Source: Lentisphaeria bacterium (GTDB lineage Bacteria; Verrucomicrobiota; Lentisphaeria; Oligosphaerales; PUNB01). From it: a stretch of 9,451 nt of DNA. Made by a program: the position numbers and the translations under genes. The notes under the pieces were generated by a model. The model made no database searches, had not been told where the DNA came from, and saw nothing but the letters and a program-made list of their open reading frames with translations. Of the stretch, positions 1 to 6,420 are shown in pieces. The DNA is taken from contig SLNM01000373.1 of NCBI GenBank assembly GCA_007133055.1, forward strand, positions 1 to 9,451, given 5' to 3'. Numbering within the stretch: position 1 is the stretch's first letter; every line of letters starts with the position of its first letter.

Positions 1-93
1 GCCGCCCTGTTTGAACTATTAAGGCTGCATCAGGTGATCGACATCCACACCACGGCGGAGGAGGCAGTGCAGGCATTTCAGGGGGAACCATGA
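1..93 (+). CDS. STAS-domain protein, C-terminal end (partial)
   Basis: The window opens inside a gene whose last 30 residues read in frame 1 up to a TGA at 91-93. The tail (ALFELLRLHQVIDIH, then TAEEAVQAF) has the pattern of the last helix-strand-helix of STAS domains of the SpoIIAA/RsbV anti-anti-sigma type, where a hydrophobic helix is followed by a short strand and a 'xxEEAxxAF' helix. STAS proteins of this class usually bind a kinase-type anti-sigma factor and are switched by Ser/Thr phosphorylation. The phospho-acceptor region would lie upstream and cannot be seen. The stop overlaps the start of the next gene (ATGA at 90-93), so the two are probably translationally coupled. The family call rests on only 30 residues. 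It could instead be the end of another small alpha/beta domain. Confidence 0.6.
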   Translation, partial: AALFELLRLHQVIDIHTTAEEAVQAFQGEP

Positions 94-2105
94 ACGATCA
101 GCATCTGGAAATTATTAAAACCGCCCGTAACATGAGTGTGGCGACCATTGAGATACTCGAGGAATCGCAATCCCGCTCGAACAGCCGGGCGAGCACTAAC
201 TTTTTTCGTTCTCTGGCCGAGAACGAGAAAACACTTTTGGAATTGCTCGAAGAGGCCGCTGGAAAAGGGGTGGAAAAATTGTCGGCGCTGCTTGACGGTT
301 CGCCTTTGCCTTCCGATGAAATCGATGTTTTCTCCGACCATGACATCGCCGAGATCGCCAGCAGCGCCGGGGAGCGAGACGCCCTTCACCTAGCTCTCGA
401 AAGAGAACAGAAAAACCGTGAATTCCTACGCGGCCTAGCCCGAAAAACCAAGCCAGGAGCAGGATTGGAGGTGTTGCGGTGGCTGATCAAAGTCAAAGGG
501 CAAAGCTGTAAGAAAATCTCCTATGCGGTCGCTTTGGTCGGCATGCAGATGCTGGATGTGTCGGAACAAACAGGCATCCCTTACGTTCCGTTTGACCAAC
601 TGGAAATCGACCCGGCCGTGACCGGTATTTTGCCCGACCATCTGGCCCGGCGTTTCACAGTCTTCCCGATCTCCCTGAACAATAAAGTGCTCAGGCTGGC
701 CACCAGCAACCCTACCGACTTCGCAGCTTTGGACTCCCTGGAAAATGAACTGGGCTACAGTATCCAGCCGGTGATTGTCAATCACGACGAAATCGTTCAG
801 GCTATTGACCGGGAATACGGAAAGTTGGTCGGGCTGGAAAAAAATATCGAGAAGCTGTTGCAGGAGGAGCAGGCCCGCGAGCAGGCGGAGGAGACGGCGC
901 AGGAAGAAGCCGAGGAGAAAGACGTTCTCGAAGAAGGCGCGGCCGAGGCGCCCATCGTCAGCTTTGTCAACTTGTTAATCCACCAGGCCATAGAGAAAAA
1001 CGCCAGTGACCTGCATATCGAGCCTCAGGAACGAGGGGTTGACGTGCGTATCCGGATCGACGGCATCCTGCATAAGCTGACCCCGCCCACCAAAAGCATG
1101 CTGCCGGCAATCAACGGGCGGATTAAGATTCTTGCCGGCATGGACATCAGCCAGACCCGCCTGCCCCAGGACGGACACTTCCGGGTGCGGCAAAAAAACA
1201 TTGACATCAGAGTTTCTACCATGCCGACTGTCGAAGGCGAAAAAACCGTGCTGCGCCTGCTCGACAAAAGCAAGCTGGTGCAGGGGGTGACCGAGCTGGG
1301 CTTCGAGCCCGAGCAAATGCAAGTCTTCCAGAATGCTCTGAACCGTCCCCAGGGCGTGATCCTGGTAACCGGTCCGACTGGCAGCGGCAAGACCACCACC
1401 CTCTACTCAGGATTGAACTACCTGCTCGGAGTCGAAAGGAACATCGTCACCGTCGAAGACCCAGTCGAGTACAAGATTCCCTACAAGTCCGCCGGCATCA
1501 GTCAAGTTCAAGTGCGAAACTCGGCAGGCCTGACCTTCGCAACCGCTCTGCGCTCAATTCTACGGCAGGACCCGGACATTATCATGGTCGGCGAAATTAG
1601 AGACCTGGAAACCGCCAACATGGCGGTGCGTGCTTCGCTGACCGGACATTTGGTGCTCTCCACGCTGCACACCAACAATGCCATTGCCACTATCACCAGG
1701 CTTCAGGACATGGGGGTGAAAACCTATATGCTCGGACCCTGCCTTAACTTGATTGTCGCCCAACGCCTGGTCAGACGCATCTGCGAGCGTTGCAAGGAAG
1801 TCTGCCAAGCAGACCCGGCTCTCGTAGGCAAGCTTGAAATTTCACCGCAAACCACCCTGTTCCGAGGCAGCGGTTGCAGAGCCTGCATGCATACCGGATA
1901 CCTTGGCAGGGTGGCCATCTATGAAATGCTGGCGGTGACCAGAAAAGTGGCGCGGGCAATCACCAATGGCGCTTCCGAAGAGGAGCTGGCCGCCCTCGCC
2001 GCCGAGCAAGGCATGATCAGCCTGCGGCAATCCGGGGTGCGAAAAATCGAACAGGGCATCACGACAATCGAGGAAGTCATGGCCCGGACCATGGAAGAGG
2101 ACTGA
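90..2105 (+). CDS. GspE/PilB-family secretion or pilus assembly ATPase with unusual N-terminal helical module
   Basis: This is a cytoplasmic hexameric ATPase that powers pseudopilus or pilus assembly (type II secretion or type IV pilus). In the 671-residue product I see an N-terminal helical region (about 1-145), a MshEN/T2SSE N-terminal domain (about 148-243, with TGIPYVPF, LPDHLARRF and an ATSNP turn), a very acidic Glu/Ala linker (about 250-287), the N2 domain (SDLHIEPQ at 306-313) and the RecA-like ATPase core. The core shows Walker A GPTGSGKTT (428-436), the Asp box VEDPVEY (455-461), Walker B DPDIIMVGEIRD (494-505) and the His box GHLVLSTLHTNNA (519-531). A zinc tetracysteine is formed by C565/C568 and C596/C599. 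All catalytic motifs are intact, so it should be active. Typical GspE proteins have about 500 residues and PilB about 570; the excess is the N-terminal module. ATG at 90 overlaps the upstream stop and follows a G-rich stretch at 80-85, quite close to the start. No other secretion or pilus genes lie in the window, so GspE, PilB and MshE cannot be told apart. Confidence 0.93.
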   Translation: MNDQHLEIIKTARNMSVATIEILEESQSRSNSRASTNFFRSLAENEKTLLELLEEAAGKGVEKLSALLDGSPLPSDEIDVFSDHDIAEIASSAGERDALHLALEREQKNREFLRGLARKTKPGAGLEVLRWLIKVKGQSCKKISYAVALVGMQMLDVSEQTGIPYVPFDQLEIDPAVTGILPDHLARRFTVFPISLNNKVLRLATSNPTDFAALDSLENELGYSIQPVIVNHDEIVQAIDREYGKLVGLEKNIEKLLQEEQAREQAEETAQEEAEEKDVLEEGAAEAPIVSFVNLLIHQAIEKNASDLHIEPQERGVDVRIRIDGILHKLTPPTKSMLPAINGRIKILAGMDISQTRLPQDGHFRVRQKNIDIRVSTMPTVEGEKTVLRLLDKSKLVQGVTELGFEPEQMQVFQNALNRPQGVILVTGPTGSGKTTTLYSGLNYLLGVERNIVTVEDPVEYKIPYKSAGISQVQVRNSAGLTFATALRSILRQDPDIIMVGEIRDLETANMAVRASLTGHLVLSTLHTNNAIATITRLQDMGVKTYMLGPCLNLIVAQRLVRRICERCKEVCQADPALVGKLEISPQTTLFRGSGCRACMHTGYLGRVAIYEMLAVTRKVARAITNGASEEELAALAAEQGMISLRQSGVRKIEQGITTIEEVMARTMEED

Positions 2106-2113
2106 CTTGCAAT

Positions 2114-2968
2114 ATGATTAAACCACGGCGCGACAACCCAATCCCTTCGACCGAGCATATACCAGGTGCCAACCCCGAACCCGGCTCGGAAGCTCCCGAC
2201 CAGGTTCGCAGACTGGTTGACATTATGGCCCGGCTCAGGTCGGAGCAAGGCTGCCCCTGGGATCGCGAGCAAACCCACCGCAGTCTCAGAGAATGTTTGG
2301 TCGAGGAAACCGCCGAGCTGTGCGATGCCATCGATGCCGACAACCAGAACAACATGGCCGAGGAACTCGGCGATCTCCTGCTGCAAGTGGTTTTTCATTG
2401 TCAGATCGCCGCCGAGAACCAACAATTCGACCTCCAGGAAGTGGCCCGGCGAATCTGCGACAAGCTGATTCGGCGGCATCCCCACGTTTTTGCCGGCCGC
2501 AAGCTCGGCACCGCCGACCAGGTGCTCAGACAGTGGGATCAGATCAAGCGCAGCGAAAGGCCGCGGCGGCAGCAGTCAAGACTGCACGGCGTCCCCCGCA
2601 GTCTGCCTGCCTTGCACCGCGCCCATAATATCCAGCGCAAGGCCGCCAAAGTTGGCTTCGACTGGCCGGACATCGACGGTGTAATCGCTAAAATCGAGGA
2701 GGAACTGGCGGAAGTCCGGGAAGCTCTGACAAAGGCGGACGACCAGGCCGTCGGCGAAGAGATCGGCGACCTGCTGTTCGCCGTCGTCAATCTCAGCCGG
2801 TACCGGCGGCATCTCGCCGAGGACCTCCTTCATTCGACGGTGGAAAAGTTCCGGAAAAGATTTGAAATAGTCGAAGATAAATTGGCCGCGCGCGGCAAGG
2901 TTCCGGAGGATTGCTCGCTGCAGGAACTGGAGAACCTGTGGCAGCAGGCGAAAGTTGGAATAAATTAA
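2114..2968 (+). CDS. mazG: MazG nucleoside triphosphate pyrophosphohydrolase
   Basis: Hydrolyses (d)NTPs to NMP and pyrophosphate in the cytoplasm. The family removes non-canonical nucleotides and, in E. coli, affects ppGpp levels. The 284-residue product has the two tandem MazG domains of full-length MazG. The first carries GCPWD (46-50), the metal-binding EETAE (64-68) and EELGD (83-87), followed by RRHPHVF (120-126). The second carries EELAE (196-200) and EEIGD (215-219), ending in the usual 'FRKRFEIVE' helix. Both metal sites look complete. The first 27 or so residues (rich in Pro, Asn and Glu) precede the domain and are longer than in E. coli MazG, which has about 263 residues. The gene starts 8 bases after the ATPase stop, with GAGGA at 2097-2101 as a somewhat distant ribosome binding site, and continues into valS 37 bases downstream. 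Being next to valS suggests only a shared housekeeping transcript. Confidence 0.95.
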   Translation: MIKPRRDNPIPSTEHIPGANPEPGSEAPDQVRRLVDIMARLRSEQGCPWDREQTHRSLRECLVEETAELCDAIDADNQNNMAEELGDLLLQVVFHCQIAAENQQFDLQEVARRICDKLIRRHPHVFAGRKLGTADQVLRQWDQIKRSERPRRQQSRLHGVPRSLPALHRAHNIQRKAAKVGFDWPDIDGVIAKIEEELAEVREALTKADDQAVGEEIGDLLFAVVNLSRYRRHLAEDLLHSTVEKFRKRFEIVEDKLAARGKVPEDCSLQELENLWQQAKVGIN

Positions 2969-3005
2969 GGTTGCCGCCAACATTTTTCAAGGAGCAATTG
3001 GTTTT

Positions 3006-5699
3006 ATGAGCGAGCAGCAACTGGCCAAGGCCTACCAGCCGCGGGATGTAGAGGCCAAATGGTATCCGCGCTGGGAGGAGCGAGGCTATTTTCGGGGTCG
3101 GTCCGACAGCGACAGACCGAGCTACGCAATTGTCATCCCTCCCCCCAATGTAACCGGAGTTCTGACTCTCGGGCACGTGCTCAACAACACCCTCCAGGAC
3201 ATTCTGGTCCGGCAGGCCAGAATGCGCGGGCACGAGGTTTGCTGGGTGCCGGGCACCGACCATGCCGGTATTGCCACCCAGGCCCGGGTCGAGGCTTACA
3301 TACTTGAAACCGAGGGCCTCACCCGTCATGACCTGGGGAGAGAGAAATTTCTGGAAAAAGTCTGGGACTGGCGTCGGCAGTACGGAGGCCGGATAATTCG
3401 CCAGCTTCGCCGCCTGGGCGCCACCTGCGACTGGCAGCGCGAACGCTTCACTCTCGACCCAGGCCTGTCAGCGGCGGTTCAGGAGGTTTTCATCCGACTT
3501 TACGAGAAGGGTCTGATCTACCGCGGGCACCGCATTATCAACTGGTGCCCCAAATCCTGCACTGCTCTCTCCGACGAAGAGGTGGTCTACCGCGAGGAGC
3601 AGGGCAGCCTCTGGCATTTTCGCTATCCACTAAGCAACGACCAGGGGCATGTGGCCGTAGCCACCACTCGTCCGGAAACCATGCTCGGGGACACTGCCGT
3701 GGCGGTCCACCCCGACGATGTTCGCTATCAGCGCCTGATCGGACAGACCGTTCGTCTGCCTCTGACTGAACGGGTGATACCGATTGTCGCGGACACACAC
3801 GTCGATCCTTCATTTGGCAGTGGCGCGGTCAAGGTAACCCCCGCCCATGATCCAAACGACTACGAAATCGGGCGGCGGCATAATCTACCCATGCTCAATG
3901 TAATGCACGACGACGGTCGGATGAACCATGCGGCCGGAGCCGAGTTTGAGAACATGGACCGTTTCGAGTGCCGGGCGGCGGTGGTCGAGATGATGCAGGA
4001 GCTGGGTCTGCTGGCGAAAACCGAGCGGCATGTTCACCAGGTGGGATACTCGGAGCGCGGCCATGTTCCGGTTGAGCCCCGCCTCTCCAATCAATGGTTT
4101 GTCAGCATGCGTACTCTGGCCGAGCCCGCCCTGGGGGCGGTTGCCGACGGACGCATTCGCTTTCACCCGGATCGCTGGGTCAAGACCTACCGGCACTGGA
4201 TGGAAAACATTCGGGACTGGTGTATCAGCCGTCAACTTTGGTGGGGGCACCGCATTCCAGCCTACTACTGCCAGAGATGCAACCACATCGAGGTCTCCCG
4301 CCAGACCCCTGGGATGTGCCCGAAATGCAACGGTTCCGAGTTTCACCAGGACCGGGATGTACTCGATACTTGGTTCAGCTCCTGGCTTTGGCCGTTCTCG
4401 GTTTTCGGGTGGCCCGAAGACAGCCCGGAACTTGAAAAATTCTACCCCACCGATGCCTTGGTCACCGGTCCCGACATCATTTTTTTCTGGGTCGCCCGCA
4501 TGATAATGGCGGGGCTGGAGTTTGTCGGCGACATTCCTTTCCGCGATGTTTACTTCACTTCGATTATCCGGGACGAAAAGGGGCGCAAGCTTTCCAAAAG
4601 TCTGAACAACTCACCCGATCCCTTGGAGGTGATCGACACCTACGGCGCCGACGCTCTTCGTTTCACCATCATATACATTGCGCCGCTCGGGCAGGATATC
4701 CGCTACAGCAATGAGAAGTGCGAGATCGGGCGAAACTTTGCCAACAAAATATGGAATGCCGCGCGATTTCGTTTGCACCACGGCGAATCGACCCCGGACT
4801 GGGCGCACCTCGACGGGCTTGCCGGGGACAATCTGCGCTCCGACGACCAATGGATACTGGGCCGCTACTCCGAGACTGTGGCCGCCGCCACCGAGTCCCT
4901 GGCCTGCTTTCATTTTCATGAATTCGCCCATGCGGTCTATGAATTTGTCTGGAACGAGTTCTGTGACTGGTACCTGGAATCAGCAAAGGCGATTCTGAAT
5001 TCGGGTGAGGCGGTTGGAAGAAGTCTGACACTGCGCATATTCGACTACGTTATGGCCGGCCTGCTGCGTCTGCTGCATCCGGTCATGCCGTTTGTTACCG
5101 AAGAACTGTACCATGCTCTCGGCTTCTGCAATAAGGACGAGTCCATCATGTACTCGGAATGGCCTCTGCCACTGAGCGAGGACTGCCGGGAACGGCTCGG
5201 CATAGACCGGCAAGTGATTCTTCAGGTGCGAGATAAATTTGCCATGATCAGAGCGGTCCGCAACATCAAGGCGGCCTATCAAATCCCGGTCGGCCGCAAG
5301 CTCAAGGTACTAATCCGCCCCAAAGGTCCGGAAGAGGAGTCGTTTCTGCGGGAAGACCCGGTGTCGCTGGAATTCCTGCTTTACGCCAGCGAGGTGGAGA
5401 TTGATCAGGAAATTAGTCCGCAAGGTCCGGCGGGTACTGCCGTGACCAGTCTGGGAGCCGCTTATCTCCCTCTGGCTGGGGTAATTGACATCGAAGCTGA
5501 AAAGGAAAGATTGAGCAAGCAGCACGGTCAAATTTGCGAACGCATCAAGAGCGTTCAGAAGAAACTGGCCAACCAAAAATTCGTCGGCAATGCACCGTCT
5601 TCCGTGGTTGAAAGGGAGCGGGAAAGGCTGCATGAATTCCAGGATCGCCGGCGGCGGTTGCTGGAACAAATCCAATCTCTGGAAAACCATGACGGCTAA
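3006..5699 (+). CDS. valS: Valine--tRNA ligase
   Basis: Class I aminoacyl-tRNA synthetase that charges tRNA-Val and edits mis-activated Thr. The 897-residue product is full length. PPPNVTGVLTLGHV (45-58) contains the HIGH-equivalent as T54-L55-G56-H57. PGTDHAGIATQ (82-92) is a hallmark of ValRS. The CP1 editing domain shows TTRPET (220-225) and GSGAVKVTPAHDPND (271-285). A CxxC...CxxC knuckle (C422, C425, C438, C441) lies before DTWFSSWLWP. KLSKS (528-532) is the KMSKS loop. The anticodon-binding domain follows (about 610-760), and a C-terminal charged coiled coil (about 829-894) matches the ValRS tRNA-binding arm. ATG at 3006 is preceded by AAGGAG at 2989-2994. The missing first His of HIGH is a departure from the E. 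coli HMGH, but the surrounding fold signature is intact, so I expect an active enzyme. Confidence 0.98.
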   Translation: MSEQQLAKAYQPRDVEAKWYPRWEERGYFRGRSDSDRPSYAIVIPPPNVTGVLTLGHVLNNTLQDILVRQARMRGHEVCWVPGTDHAGIATQARVEAYILETEGLTRHDLGREKFLEKVWDWRRQYGGRIIRQLRRLGATCDWQRERFTLDPGLSAAVQEVFIRLYEKGLIYRGHRIINWCPKSCTALSDEEVVYREEQGSLWHFRYPLSNDQGHVAVATTRPETMLGDTAVAVHPDDVRYQRLIGQTVRLPLTERVIPIVADTHVDPSFGSGAVKVTPAHDPNDYEIGRRHNLPMLNVMHDDGRMNHAAGAEFENMDRFECRAAVVEMMQELGLLAKTERHVHQVGYSERGHVPVEPRLSNQWFVSMRTLAEPALGAVADGRIRFHPDRWVKTYRHWMENIRDWCISRQLWWGHRIPAYYCQRCNHIEVSRQTPGMCPKCNGSEFHQDRDVLDTWFSSWLWPFSVFGWPEDSPELEKFYPTDALVTGPDIIFFWVARMIMAGLEFVGDIPFRDVYFTSIIRDEKGRKLSKSLNNSPDPLEVIDTYGADALRFTIIYIAPLGQDIRYSNEKCEIGRNFANKIWNAARFRLHHGESTPDWAHLDGLAGDNLRSDDQWILGRYSETVAAATESLACFHFHEFAHAVYEFVWNEFCDWYLESAKAILNSGEAVGRSLTLRIFDYVMAGLLRLLHPVMPFVTEELYHALGFCNKDESIMYSEWPLPLSEDCRERLGIDRQVILQVRDKFAMIRAVRNIKAAYQIPVGRKLKVLIRPKGPEEESFLREDPVSLEFLLYASEVEIDQEISPQGPAGTAVTSLGAAYLPLAGVIDIEAEKERLSKQHGQICERIKSVQKKLANQKFVGNAPSSVVERERERLHEFQDRRRRLLEQIQSLENHDG

Positions 5700-5736
5700 T
5701 TGAAAGAGAGCGGAACTTAATTAAGGAGTTATAAGA

Positions 5737-5970
5737 ATGGAAAAGGAAGCGCAGATCAGGGAAGTTTTAGAAGAGCTGCGGGGTGCTCTGCAAGCCGACG
5801 GCGGCGACTTGTCGGTTGTTTCTATAGAGGGAAATCTGGTCAAGGTTGAACTGCAAGGTGCCTGCGGGTCCTGTCCCCATGCGATGGTAACGCTGAAAGA
5901 CGGCGTGGAACGCATTCTGCGGGAAAGAGTAAGTCCCGACATCGAGGTTGAGCGAGCTGAGTCCAGTTAA
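5737..5970 (+). CDS. Stand-alone NifU C-terminal-domain protein (Fe-S scaffold/carrier)
   Basis: A 77-residue protein made of only the NifU C-terminal (Nfu) domain, which binds a labile Fe-S cluster between subunits and hands it to client proteins in the cytosol. The family signature is complete: a first helix, then ADGGDLSVV (20-28), then GACGSCP (41-47) with the cluster cysteines C43 and C46, then a helix beginning TLKDGVERIL. The residues after the CxxC (PHAMVTLK) differ slightly from the common 'PSSTMTLK'. AAGGAG at 5723-5728 lies 8 bases before the ATG. The gene sits 37 bases after valS and 38 bases before the hotdog pair, with no IscS, SufS or other Fe-S gene nearby. That is common for these small scaffolds. 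NfuA-type proteins with an extra N-terminal A-type domain are excluded by length. Confidence 0.93.
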   Translation: MEKEAQIREVLEELRGALQADGGDLSVVSIEGNLVKVELQGACGSCPHAMVTLKDGVERILRERVSPDIEVERAESS

Positions 5971-6008
5971 TCAGGCTAGTTTTGTCTCTGCTTCATTAGG
6001 AATATTGG

Positions 6009-6419
6009 ATGAATCGGATACGTCGCCAGCTAGGTCAGGCAATGTCGGTGCGGTCTGAGGACGGCGGGGAAACTTTTTCCGCCGACTTCAGGCTGCCCGC
6101 CGATTTTGTCGGTTTTCAGGGGCACTTCCCGGGACATCCCGTACTGCCGGGGATTTGCATCATCATGGCCTGCCTGGTCGCCGGCGAACTGGCAACCGAT
6201 ACCAGGTTGAGTATGCAAAGGTTGAAGACGGCCAAGTTTTTCACGCCTGTCACTGCCGGCCGGAAAATTGAAATGCGGGGATTGGTCAGACCCGATTCGG
6301 AATCGGGTCTGATTCGTCTCAGCGCCGACCTGACCAGCAACGGTGAAAAAGTGGCCCAGGTACGCCTGTTCGCCCGCGCCGAAGCCTCGCCAGCCAACTC
6401 TTTCGGAGAGTCGAATTAA
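6009..6419 (+). CDS. FabZ/FabA-like hotdog-fold protein lacking the usual catalytic acid
   Basis: A 136-residue single-hotdog protein related to 3-hydroxyacyl-ACP dehydratases. The dehydratase signature GHFPGHPVLPG (38-48) is clear, with the catalytic His at H39. In FabZ a Glu lies 14 residues after this His (an Asp in FabA), but here that position is M53 in the stretch GICIIMACL. The basic part of the dehydratase pair is therefore kept and the acid is lost. This suggests a non-dehydratase role such as ACP or acyl-chain binding or thioester chemistry, or an acid supplied from elsewhere. The rest of the fold is regular: LKTAKFFTPV (72-81) matches the strand after the central helix. The start has TAGGAA at 5997-6002. 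The gene ends one base before the thioesterase start, so the two are likely made together. A 27-bp palindrome lies inside the gene (codons 93-102). Such a FabZ-like plus thioesterase pair occurs in aryl polyene-type lipid clusters, but no ketosynthase or ACP is seen here. Confidence 0.82.
   Translation: MNRIRRQLGQAMSVRSEDGGETFSADFRLPADFVGFQGHFPGHPVLPGICIIMACLVAGELATDTRLSMQRLKTAKFFTPVTAGRKIEMRGLVRPDSESGLIRLSADLTSNGEKVAQVRLFARAEASPANSFGESN
6286..6312. repeat. 27-bp near-perfect palindrome inside the FabZ-like gene
   Basis: Left arm TCAGACCCGATTC at 6286-6298 is the exact reverse complement of the right arm GAATCGGGTCTGA at 6300-6312, with a single G between them. In RNA the two flanking pairs (6285/6313 and 6284/6314) could add G-U wobbles. 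Because a one-base loop cannot form, the real hairpin would open to a small loop and keep about 11-12 pairs. It encodes V93 to I102 (core PDSESG) of the FabZ-like protein, in a loop between strands. No other copy was noticed in the window. It has no T-run after it, so it is not a standard terminator. Confidence 0.9.
6405..6408 (+). promoter_or_regulatory. Ribosome binding site deciding the thioesterase start
   Basis: GGAG in the last codons of the FabZ-like gene lies 12 bases before ATG 6421. It supports that start over an in-frame ATG at 6343, which would make the gene overlap its neighbour by 77 bases and add 26 residues unlike any hotdog protein. Confidence 0.6.
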
Positions 6420-6420
6420 T

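Noticed and set aside
1919..2485. 188-codon open frame on the minus strand across the ATPase/mazG junction
   Set aside because: Both plus-strand genes have intact catalytic motifs here; the antisense product shows no recognisable family.
2793..3329. 178-codon open frame on the minus strand across the mazG/valS junction
   Set aside because: It covers the C-terminus of mazG and the HIGH region of valS, both certain. No family features in the antisense product.
5717..5724. TTAATTAA palindrome before the NifU-type gene
   Set aside because: Eight bases in an AT-rich gap that overlaps the ribosome binding site; expected by chance and no sign of a regulator.
6286..6312. Palindrome read as a rho-independent terminator
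   Set aside because: No T-run follows on either strand and it lies in mid-gene, with a co-directional gene just downstream.
6343..6420. Longer start for the thioesterase at ATG 6343
   Set aside because: It would overlap the FabZ-like gene by 77 bases and add residues unlike the family; ATG 6421 has its own ribosome binding site and sits one base after the upstream stop.
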